In this document: piece by piece, positions 56,737 through 64,000 of the stretch
Layout of the letters: each line of letters starts with the position of its first letter
Position numbering within the stretch: the first letter of the stretch is position 1
From: JALORV01 sp963702595
Lineage (GTDB): Bacteria > Pseudomonadota > Gammaproteobacteria > Burkholderiales > Burkholderiaceae_F
Direction of reading: 5' to 3'
Assembly (NCBI GenBank): GCA_963702595.1
Contig: CAVPDC010000016.1
Span: 1-64,000 of the forward strand
DNA: 64,000 nucleotides
Notes under the pieces: generated by a model
Told to the model about the DNA's origin: nothing
Seen by the model: the letters and a program-made list of their open reading frames with translations, nothing else
Database searches by the model: none
Program-made: the position numbers and the translations under genes

Positions 56737-58207
56737 CGCGCTCGAGCCTTTGCGCCACCGCTTTCGCCAGCTCGACCCCGGGCTGGTCGAAGGCGTTTAT
56801 GCCGAGCAGCGTTGCTTCCATGACGACCTTGTTTTCGTACAGCGCCATCAGGCTGCCGAGGCGCTCTGGCGTGAGGCGGTCGATCGAGAGCAGGCTGACC
56901 GCATTGGCAGCCCGTGAATCGACATCGGCCGCGACCAGCGCCTCGACCTGAGCGCGCGCGTTGGTCACGAGGACCCTGTGATGCTCGACATAGCCGTGGT
57001 CCGGATGCTCGACGCAAATCACGTCCACCGCCGTGCGTGCCGTGCCCTGGCGCAGCAACTGCAGGAAGGTGTGCTGCGCATCGGTGCCAACGCCGCCCCA
57101 CACGACCGGGCCAGTCGGAACATTGGACAGCGCGCCATCGACCCGGCGGCTTTTGCCGAGACTTTCCATCTGCAGCTGCTGCAACCACCCGAGCATCGGC
57201 GCGAGGCGATCGTCGTAGGGAAGGACACAGAGCGTGGGCATCTGCAGCACCGTGCTGTTCCAGACTTCCAGCAGCGCCATCGTGGCGGGCAGATTGCTTT
57301 CGAGCGGGGCCTCCAGCGCATGTCGGTCCATGTCCCTGGCCCCTGCGAGCAGGGCATCGAACCGCTCCGGCCCAAGACTCACGAGCGCCGGTAAGCCGAC
57401 CGCGCCCCAGACGCTGAAGCGCCCTCCCACCCAGTTCCAGAAGGAAAACTGATTTGCCGGTGGCAGTCCAAGCGACGCGGCCGCGCCTTCCTTGGCGGAG
57501 ACCACCACCAGGTGCTGCGACATCCCGGCGCCGGCGATTCCCGCAGCTTCCAGCCACGCACGGACTACACCCGCGTTCAGCAGCGTTTCGCGCGTCGAGA
57601 AGCTCTTGCTCGACACGATCACCAACGTCGTTGCCGGATCGAGGTCCGGCAGCAGGCGCGCCAGCACGGAACCATCGACGTTGCTGACGAAATGCACGCG
57701 TGGGCCATCGGCCACATGCCGGAGTGCCTCGCAGACGAGCCGCGGCCCGGCATCACTGCCGCCGATGCCGATGTTGATGACGTCGCTGATGCGTTGGCCA
57801 CCGGCGCCCGCCCATGCACCCGAGCGGACCGCGATGGCAAAGTCGCGCAGTCGCTCGCGCTCTGCAGCGACTGCCTGTTGCACAGAAGCTGGAGCGGCTG
57901 GCTCGTCGCCGCGGTGCGCACGCAGCGCAGTGTGCATCGCTGCTCGATGCTCGGTCGGATTGGCTTCTTCGCCCCGCACCATCGCCGCGAGCACTGCACG
58001 CACATCCGCGTCCAGGGCCCAGCGTTGCAGAGCCGCCAGGTCGTCCACGCCGAGGCGCTGCCCCGACAGATCGAGACGAAGCCCGCACGCTTCGAGCGCA
58101 ACGCTCGCGGACGACGAGAGCGGCGCCGGCAACACGGCGGGTCGCCGTCTGAGCAGGTCTGCGGTTTGCAGCGCAGCCTTTCTGGCAACAGGAGTCGGGT
58201 TCTGCAT
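56726..58207 (-). CDS. pgi: Glucose-6-phosphate isomerase
   Basis: Interconverts glucose-6-phosphate and fructose-6-phosphate. The product has 493 residues from ATG 58207 (MQNPTPVARKAALQTADLLR), on the short side for the family (about 550). Motifs include VINIGIGGSDAGPRLVCEAL, VIVSSKSFSTRETLLNAGV, WVGGRFSVWGAVGLPALVSL and ENKVVMEATLLGINAFDQPG. It sits between phosphomannomutase and galE, so it may feed sugar-nucleotide synthesis. An open upstream extension of 55 codons is arginine-rich and non-conserved. Confidence 0.95.
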   Translation of the reverse strand: MQNPTPVARKAALQTADLLRRRPAVLPAPLSSSASVALEACGLRLDLSGQRLGVDDLAALQRWALDADVRAVLAAMVRGEEANPTEHRAAMHTALRAHRGDEPAAPASVQQAVAAERERLRDFAIAVRSGAWAGAGGQRISDVINIGIGGSDAGPRLVCEALRHVADGPRVHFVSNVDGSVLARLLPDLDPATTLVIVSSKSFSTRETLLNAGVVRAWLEAAGIAGAGMSQHLVVVSAKEGAAASLGLPPANQFSFWNWVGGRFSVWGAVGLPALVSLGPERFDALLAGARDMDRHALEAPLESNLPATMALLEVWNSTVLQMPTLCVLPYDDRLAPMLGWLQQLQMESLGKSRRVDGALSNVPTGPVVWGGVGTDAQHTFLQLLRQGTARTAVDVICVEHPDHGYVEHHRVLVTNARAQVEALVAADVDSRAANAVSLLSIDRLTPERLGSLMALYENKVVMEATLLGINAFDQPGVELAKAVAQRLERDES

Positions 58208-58223
58208 CGGTGGTCGAGTGCGC

Positions 58224-59612
58224 CTAGAAGGGCAGCTTCGCCTGCGGCGCCACGCTGAGGATCGCCGCACGAAACAACGACTGGATGCGCGCCAGTGCCT
58301 CCGGTGTGTCGCCCTCGAAGCGCAGAACGACGACCGGGGTCGTGTTCGAGGGTCGGGCCAGTCCAAACCCATCGGTCCACTCGGCCCGCACGCCGTCGAT
58401 CGTGATCAGTTGCTCGGCGCCGGCGAAAGTCGCCTGGGACTTCAGCCGCTCGACCAGCGCGAAATTCTCGCCCTCGGCCGTATGCAGATGCAACTCCGGC
58501 GTCGACACCGCCGACGGCAACGCATTCAAAACCGCCGAGGGATCAGCACTGCGCGACAGGATCTCCAGCAGCCGCGCACCGGCGTACAACCCATCGTCGA
58601 AACCCGGCCAGCGGTCGTTAAAGAACAGGTGCCCACTCATCTCGCCGGCAAATGGTGCGCCGCTCTCCTTGAGCTTGGCCTTGATCAGCGAATGGCCCGT
58701 CCGCCACATCGTCGGGCGGCCGCCACGCTCGCGGATCCATGGCGCGAGCCGCCGCGTGCACTTGACGTCGAAGATGATCTCGCCACCGGGGTTCGCCGCC
58801 AATATGTCCTGCGCGAACAGCATGATCTGGCGGTCCGGATAAATGATCTGCCCGTCCTTGGCCACGACGCCGAGCCGGTCGCCATCCCCATCGAAGGCCA
58901 GGCCCAGTTCCGCGTCGGTGTTGCGCAGGGCGCGGATCAGGTCCTCGAGATTCTCCGGGTGTGCCGGGTCCGGATGATGATTCGGGAAGGTGCCGTCGAT
59001 GTCGGTGAAGAGTTCGACCACCTCGCAGCCGAGGGCCCGGAACAACGTGACGGCCGTCGGACCGGCGACGCCGTTGCCACTGTCGATCGCAATCTTCATC
59101 GGGCGCGCCAGCTTCACGGTCGTGCGGATGCGCTCCAGGTACGCAGGCAGCACATCCGCCATGCGCTCTGCGCCCGGCGACTTGCCCCGGATCAGTGCGC
59201 CTTGTTCGATGCGAGCGCGCAGTGCCTGAATGGCGTCACCGTGCAGCGTCGCGCCGCCCAGCATCATTTTCAGCCCGTTGTATTGGGGAGGATTGTGGCT
59301 GCCGGTGATCTCCACGCCGGTGCCCGTATCCAGGTGAACCGTGGAGAAGTAGAGCACCGGCGTCGGCACCATGCCGACATCGATCACGTCCGTGCCGGTC
59401 GAGGTGATGCCTGCGACGAGGGCGTCGCGCAGCAACGGGCCAGAAAGTCGGCCGTCGCGCCCGACACAGATCGCTGGCAGCTTTCGATCGACCGCCTCGG
59501 AGCCAAGCGCTGCTCCGATGAGGCGCACGGCATCTGGCGTGAGGGCCGTGTCGACGACACCGCGGATGTCATAGGCCTTGAAGAGCGAGGGAGTGACTTT
59601 GACTGCGGTCAT
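58224..59612 (-). CDS. Phosphomannomutase/phosphoglucomutase (AlgC/ManB type)
   Basis: Alpha-D-phosphohexomutase of 462 residues. The phosphoserine loop ITGSHNPPQYNGLK has Ser105, the metal loop is LAFDGDGDRLGVVA, and the sugar-binding GEMSGHLFFNDR follows. AlgC-type enzymes act on both mannose and glucose phosphates. Next to gmd, rmd and manC it likely supplies mannose-1-phosphate for GDP-mannose. I leave the symbol open between algC and manB. Confidence 0.93.
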   Translation of the reverse strand: MTAVKVTPSLFKAYDIRGVVDTALTPDAVRLIGAALGSEAVDRKLPAICVGRDGRLSGPLLRDALVAGITSTGTDVIDVGMVPTPVLYFSTVHLDTGTGVEITGSHNPPQYNGLKMMLGGATLHGDAIQALRARIEQGALIRGKSPGAERMADVLPAYLERIRTTVKLARPMKIAIDSGNGVAGPTAVTLFRALGCEVVELFTDIDGTFPNHHPDPAHPENLEDLIRALRNTDAELGLAFDGDGDRLGVVAKDGQIIYPDRQIMLFAQDILAANPGGEIIFDVKCTRRLAPWIRERGGRPTMWRTGHSLIKAKLKESGAPFAGEMSGHLFFNDRWPGFDDGLYAGARLLEILSRSADPSAVLNALPSAVSTPELHLHTAEGENFALVERLKSQATFAGAEQLITIDGVRAEWTDGFGLARPSNTTPVVVLRFEGDTPEALARIQSLFRAAILSVAPQAKLPF

Positions 59613-59657
59613 TGGAGATTTCTTGTTGGACGACGCGGGGTTTCGCGCGATTCCCTT

Positions 59658-60560
59658 TCAAGCCGGCGACGGTGTTGACGGCGCCGCCAGCATCCAGGCC
59701 AGGGTCTCACGAAAATCCCGATGAGGAAGGACTCCAAGCGCGGCTTCCATTCTGCTGGCACTGCCGATGAGGCGATGCACTTCACTTGCGCGAACGAACG
59801 CCGGATTTACCCGAACCTCGAGTGTATGGCCGGACAACTCCGTCAACTGATCCAGGACCCATCGCAATGACCGACCCATGCCCGAACACAGGTTGGTCAC
59901 GCCGCCCGGCACGTCCGCCGTTAGCAGGTGCAGGTACGCCTGCGCTACGGCCCGCACGTCGGAGAAATCGCGCACGACATCGAGATTGCCCAGTTCGATG
60001 AACGGCCGGCGCTGCGCGAAGTGCGCCACCAATTTCGGCACCAGGAAGTTCACGGACTGACCGACCCCCGTGTAATTGAACGGACGCGTCATGACGACGG
60101 GAAGTCTGTCGGAATAGGTCCGCACCATCACTTCCATCGCAAGCTTGCTGGCAGCGTAGTGATTGACCGGTGCCGGAGGGGTCGTTTCCGCGATCGGCTC
60201 CACCGTCGCGTTGCCGTAGACGTTCGCGCTGCTGGCGATGACGACCCGCCGTGGGTTCAACTTCGACGCGGCGAGGGCCTCCAGAAGATTCGTCGTGCCC
60301 ACCGCGTTGACCGCGTAAAAAGCGGTGGCGTCGCTGTGACCCACAAAACTCAATGCGGCCAGATGGATCAGATAGTCGGGCCGCGTCTCGTCCAGCACGG
60401 CGCGCACCGTCGCCGGCTGCGTCAGGTCGAAGTGCGGGCCGGCGTGCTCGGCATCGATGAGCGCGTAGCCGGCCTCCGCGAGCGCTTCAGCGACATAGCG
60501 ACCGGTGAATCCACTACAGCCGGTCACCAGGACACGCGCGGCGTCAGAATGAGACGCCAC
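59658..60560 (-). CDS. rmd: GDP-6-deoxy-D-lyxo-4-hexulose reductase, Rmd type
   Basis: SDR-family reductase of 300 residues; the GTG start at 60560 overlaps the gmd stop by 17 bases. The Rossmann motif is VTGCSGFTGRYVAEAL, the catalytic pair is in VNHYAASKLAMEVM, and VVMTRPFNYTGVGQSVNFLV with LDVVRDFSDVRAVAQAYLHL resembles Rmd of Pseudomonas. It would reduce the Gmd product to GDP-D-rhamnose. A GDP-fucose synthase is the alternative, but those proteins are somewhat longer and differ in these segments. Confidence 0.82.
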   Translation of the reverse strand: MASHSDAARVLVTGCSGFTGRYVAEALAEAGYALIDAEHAGPHFDLTQPATVRAVLDETRPDYLIHLAALSFVGHSDATAFYAVNAVGTTNLLEALAASKLNPRRVVIASSANVYGNATVEPIAETTPPAPVNHYAASKLAMEVMVRTYSDRLPVVMTRPFNYTGVGQSVNFLVPKLVAHFAQRRPFIELGNLDVVRDFSDVRAVAQAYLHLLTADVPGGVTNLCSGMGRSLRWVLDQLTELSGHTLEVRVNPAFVRASEVHRLIGSASRMEAALGVLPHRDFRETLAWMLAAPSTPSPA

Positions 60561-61586
60561 GGGTGTTCCGTCGCAGGTCAGCCTCGACCATCATCCGGCA
60601 AAGTTCTTCGAGCGTCGTGCGGGGCTCCCACCCCAACTTGGCCTTGGCCTTGGCGGGATTGCCGATCAGGAGATCCACCTCCGCCGGTCGGTAGAACTTG
60701 GGATTGACCCGAACCAGCGTCTTGCCGCTCTTTGCATCGACTCCCTGCTCGTCGACTCCGGTGCCACGAAAATCGAGCTCGATGTCTACCGCCTTGAACG
60801 CCATGCGGACGAAGTCGCGGACCGTCTCGGTGCGATTCGTGGCCAGCACGAACGTTTCCGGCTCGGGCGCCTGCAGCATGCGGTACATGCCTTCGACGTA
60901 CTCTTTCGCGTAGCCCCAGTCGCGCTTGGCGTCCAAGTTTCCAAGCTCAAGGACGTCCAGCTTCCCAAGCTTGATCTTGGCGGCGCCGTCCGTGATCTTC
61001 CGCGTCACGAATTCGCGGCCGCGCAGCGGCGATTCATGGTTGAAGAGGATCCCGCTGGCGCCGAAGATACCGTAGCTCTCCCGGTAGTTCACCGTCATCC
61101 AGTGCGCGAAGAGCTTGGCAACGCCATACGGACTGCGCGGATAGAACGGTGTGGACTCGTCCTGGGGCACGGCCTGCACCTTGCCGAACATTTCGGACGT
61201 AGATGCCTGGTAGAAGCGTGTCTTCGGGTTGATCAGCCGGACCGCTTCCAGCAGGTTCAATGCGCCCAGTCCGGTGATGTGGGCCGTCGTCGTCGGCTGG
61301 TCGAACGACACCCCACGAAACTCTGCGCAGCGAGGTTGTAGATCTCGTCCGGCTGCGTCCGCTGGACGAGGGCAATGCTGGTGCCGATATCGGTCAGGTC
61401 GTACTCGACCACCTCGAGGTTCGGGTGGTTCTGAATGCCCAGTTCCTCGATGCGCCAGAAGTTCACCGAACTGGTCCTGCGGTACGTGCCGTAGACCTTG
61501 TAGTTGCGATCAAGCAGGAGCTGAGCCAAGTAGGCTCCGTCCTGCCCGGTGATGCCGGTGACGACCGCTGACTTGCGCGTGTTCAT
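60544..61586 (-). CDS. gmd: GDP-mannose 4,6-dehydratase (one frame break near 61312)
   Basis: Converts GDP-mannose to GDP-4-keto-6-deoxymannose. The N-terminal part has AVVTGITGQDGAYLAQLLLD and IYNLAAQSFVG. The frame is then lost at about 61312 and resumes SFDQPTTTAHITGLGALNLL, followed by FYQASTSEMFGKVQAVPQDE, SPYGVAKLFAHWMTVNYRES and DWGYAKEYVEGMYRMLQ. One missing G in a G run (GTGGGGTG for GTGGGGGTG) explains it. Corrected length is about 347 residues, normal for Gmd. The 228-base gap to divergent manC holds no clear promoter pair. Confidence 0.91.
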
Positions 61587-61814
61587 GGGTGAGGTCTGGT
61601 GAGGTGGTACGTTGCTTGGAGCTCGGGCTCACGGACGGCCCAACAGCAGGTCTCGGAACGGCATCGAATCGAGAGCGAGCTGGAAACCCGCTTTGCCTGG
61701 GGGAGCACGAGCGATCGATAGAATGCCAATTGGAGCGGATTGTAACGAGAGCCGGAGCCACGACCGCCTGAGTGTAGAGGCCCGAGCTCAGGCCAATAGG
61801 GAGCAAACCGAAGC

Positions 61815-63266
61815 ATGTTGGCGATCATTCTGTGCGGCGGGTCAGGAACGCGGCTATGGCCGGTTTCGCGCGAAGCCATGCCCAAGCCGTTCATGCGGAT
61901 CGGCGACGGTCCGTCGCTGCTCCAGCGCACGGCCCTGCGCTCCCAGCGCTTGGGCGCTGACTCCTGCCTGGTCGTGACCAACGGCGAGTACACCTTCAAG
62001 ACGATCGAGGAATTTACCGAGCTCGGTGACAAGGCGCCGGCCGACCTGCAACTGCTGCTCGAGCCAGTCGGCCGCAACACGGCTCCCGCCATCGCCGCCG
62101 CTTGTTGCCTGCTCGAGAAGCAGGGCCGCACCAACGAACCGTTGATCATCCTGCCGGCGGACCACCTGATCCAGGACGAGGCTCGCTTCGCCGAAGTGGC
62201 CAGCCACGCCGCGCGCCTGGCCAGCGAGGGCCGCATCGTGCTGTTCGGCATCCACCCGACTCTGCCCGAAACCGGTTTCGGCTACATCGAATGCGCGGCG
62301 GTGCCCGCCGGCGATGCCGCGCAGCCCGTGCGCCGCTTCGTCGAGAAGCCGTCGCCGGAAAAGGCAACCGAGTATGTCGCCGCCGGAAACTACCTCTGGA
62401 ACAGTGGCATGTTCTGCTTCACCGCCGGCACGATGCTGACCGCGCTGGAGCGGCACGCCCCGGCCGTGCTGACCGCCGCACGCGCCGCTGTCGAACAGGG
62501 AACGACCTCGACGATGCAGCCGCCGCGCCTGCAACTGGACCGGGCCGCGTTCCAGTCGGCACCCGACATTTCGATCGACTACGCGGTCATGGAGCGCGAG
62601 TCGAACGTCGTCGTGCTGGCCGGTGACTTCGGCTGGAGCGATATCGGGTCCTGGAAGGCCGTAGCCGAAGAGTTCGAGCGCGATGCGGGCGGCAACACGA
62701 CCAGCGGGGAAGTCGTGCTCGCTGACTGCCACAATGTGCACGCCCAGACCGAAGACCGGCTGGTGGCTGCGGTGGGGCTGCGGGATATCGTCATCGTCGA
62801 CACGCCGGACGCGGTGCTGGTCTGCGACCGGCATGCCTCGCAGAAGGTCAAGGACGTCGTCAACGAACTCAAGCGTCGCGGGCACGATACCCACAAGCTG
62901 CACCGCACCGTGGCTCGGCCGTGGGGCACCTACACGACGCTGCAGGAGGGCCCGAACTTCAAGATCAAGCGGATCGAAGTGAAGCCCGGCGCGTCGTTGT
63001 CGCTGCAGATGCACCACCACCGCAGCGAACACTGGGTCGTGGTCAGTGGCACGGGCAGAGTCACGGTTGACGAAAAGGTCGTGCTGCTGGCGCCCAACGA
63101 GTCGACGTACGTCCCGGTGGGCGCCAAGCATCGCCTGGAAAACCCCGGGCGCGTGCCATTGACGTTGATCGAAGTGCAATGCGGCGACTACGTCGGCGAG
63201 GACGACATCGTGCGTTTCGACGACATCTATGGACGCGCCTCGCCGACCGGCGCGGCCCCAGCGTGA
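61815..63266 (+). CDS. manC: Mannose-1-phosphate guanylyltransferase / mannose-6-phosphate isomerase ManC
   Basis: Bifunctional enzyme of GDP-mannose synthesis, 483 residues. The nucleotidyltransferase domain opens LCGGSGTRLWPVSREAMPKP (residues 5-24) and includes LEPVGRNTAPAIAAACCL and FVEKPSPEKATEYVAAGNYL. The C-terminal type II phosphomannose isomerase cupin has RPWGTYTTLQEGPNFKIKRI and LQMHHHRSEHWVVVSGTG. It diverges from gmd-rmd-phosphomannomutase-pgi, with which it forms a complete route to GDP-rhamnose. The frame is intact. Confidence 0.95.
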   Translation: MLAIILCGGSGTRLWPVSREAMPKPFMRIGDGPSLLQRTALRSQRLGADSCLVVTNGEYTFKTIEEFTELGDKAPADLQLLLEPVGRNTAPAIAAACCLLEKQGRTNEPLIILPADHLIQDEARFAEVASHAARLASEGRIVLFGIHPTLPETGFGYIECAAVPAGDAAQPVRRFVEKPSPEKATEYVAAGNYLWNSGMFCFTAGTMLTALERHAPAVLTAARAAVEQGTTSTMQPPRLQLDRAAFQSAPDISIDYAVMERESNVVVLAGDFGWSDIGSWKAVAEEFERDAGGNTTSGEVVLADCHNVHAQTEDRLVAAVGLRDIVIVDTPDAVLVCDRHASQKVKDVVNELKRRGHDTHKLHRTVARPWGTYTTLQEGPNFKIKRIEVKPGASLSLQMHHHRSEHWVVVSGTGRVTVDEKVVLLAPNESTYVPVGAKHRLENPGRVPLTLIEVQCGDYVGEDDIVRFDDIYGRASPTGAAPA

Positions 63267-63389
63267 CCTATTGACGATAGCCGCCCGCCTGCGCGCCGTG
63301 GCAATCGACTTTTCGCGGGGGCTGCGCCACGTCAGTCCAATGACGTTCCGCTGCGATAATCGGGCCTCTTGGCTCACGAATCCGAGGTC

Positions 63390-64000
63390 ATGAGGCCCAC
63401 CCGAGAAGCCCTTGTCCGCCCGCCGCGTGCTGGTCGTGGGCGACGCGATGCTGGACCAGTACTGGTTTGGCGACGTCGAGCGGATTTCGCCTGAAGCGCC
63501 GGTTCCCGTCGTGCGGGTTCAGCGCCGCGAGGAGCGCCTCGGCGGCGCGGCCAATGTCGCGCGCAACGTGGCTGCCGTGGGCGTGCGCACGGCGCTGCTG
63601 ACCGTGCTGGGCGACGACGACGCCGGGCACCGTGTCAGCCGGCTGCTATCTGAAGCCGGCATCGAGCCCCAGGTGCATCTCGACCCCGGCTTGCCCACGA
63701 CCGTGAAGCTGCGCGTAATCGGTCGCAGGCAGCAGATGCTGCGGGTGGACTTCGAGAACGTTCCGGAAGCGGAGACACTTGCGGCGCTGCTCGACAACTA
63801 CGCCTCCCAGCTTCCGAGCTTATGACCTGGTACTCCTCTCGGACTACGGAAAGGGCGGGCTTGCCCACATTGCCGGCATGATCGAACAGGCCCGTGCCGC
63901 GGGAAAGCCGGTGCTGGTCGATCCGAAGGGCGACGATTACACGCGCTACAAGGGCGCGACCGTGTTGACGCCGAATCGGGCCGAGCTGCGCGAAGTGGTC
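63390..64000 (+). CDS. hldA: D-glycero-beta-D-manno-heptose-7-phosphate kinase HldA/RfaE1, N-terminal part (two frame breaks, cut by window end)
   Basis: Ribokinase-fold kinase of ADP-heptose synthesis for the LPS core. ATG 63390 gives MRPTREALVR, typical for the family; after a one-base-class shift near 63416 the protein reads RRVLVVGDAMLDQYWFGDVE, RISPEAPVPVVRV and ERLGGAANVARNVAAVGV. A second shift near 63820 leads to YDLVLLSDYGKGGLAHIAGM and VLVDPKGDDYTRYKG, ending at LTPNRAELREVV where the window stops. Whether it is the one-domain HldA or the fused HldE cannot be seen. A GATAAT at 63355-63360 may be its -10. Confidence 0.86.

Overview
The window is GC-rich, gene-dense and chromosomal, from a Gram-negative proteobacterium with a full outer-membrane toolkit (Tol-Pal, LptD, SurA, Lnt, LPS core enzymes). 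Gene order points to Betaproteobacteria: pepP-ubiH-dusB-fis-purH, lptD-surA-pdxA-rsmA beside amgK-murU, glyQS with plsC, a YgjP-type peptidase and gloA, and pcm-rhodanese-tolC-waaA are neighbourhoods I associate with that class. The assignment is an inference from synteny and protein families, not a database result.

Layout. 1-1832: ruvC (3' end), ruvA, ruvB. 1833-18972: a block that looks inserted between ruvB and ybgC. It holds a five-gene TonB motor cluster (tonB, exbB, two exbD, a periplasmic TPR protein), an ISL3-type transposase remnant, two paralogous TonB-dependent receptors, and a five-gene peptide-type ABC importer on the minus strand. 19116-24369: ybgC-tolQRAB-pal-cpoB on the plus strand. 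24439-31834: amgK, murU, pepP, ubiH, dusB, fis, purH on the minus strand. 31986-37505: lptD, surA, pdxA, rsmA on the plus strand. 37472-48430: a minus-strand run of miaB, phoH, ybeY, corC, lnt, glyQ, glyS, plsC, a YgjP-type metallopeptidase and gloA. 48518-49790: a small lipoprotein, a tRNA with anticodon CAT, and thiD. 49827-53356: an autoregulation-type tetR promoter, tetR, pcm, a rhodanese and tolC. 53404-61586, minus strand: waaA, waaC, galE, pgi, phosphomannomutase, rmd and gmd. 61815-64000, plus strand: manC and the start of hldA.

How the genes work together. Most of the window builds or services the envelope. Tol-Pal and the Exb/TonB motor use proton flow for outer-membrane constriction and nutrient uptake. 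LptD and SurA assemble the outer membrane. AmgK and MurU recycle N-acetylmuramate. WaaC, WaaA and HldA make the LPS inner core. Pgi, phosphomannomutase, ManC, Gmd and Rmd form a near-continuous route from hexose phosphate to GDP-D-rhamnose. The receptor pair and ABC importer together look like a two-membrane uptake route for an unknown, possibly peptide-like, substrate.

Caution on sequence quality. About twenty reading frames, including housekeeping genes such as purH, dusB, rsmA and gmd, are broken by single-base shifts, many in short G or C runs. I read these as indel errors in the underlying assembly rather than true pseudogenes, so such genes are typed CDS with the break described. I found no CRISPR array, prophage, rRNA or defence system.
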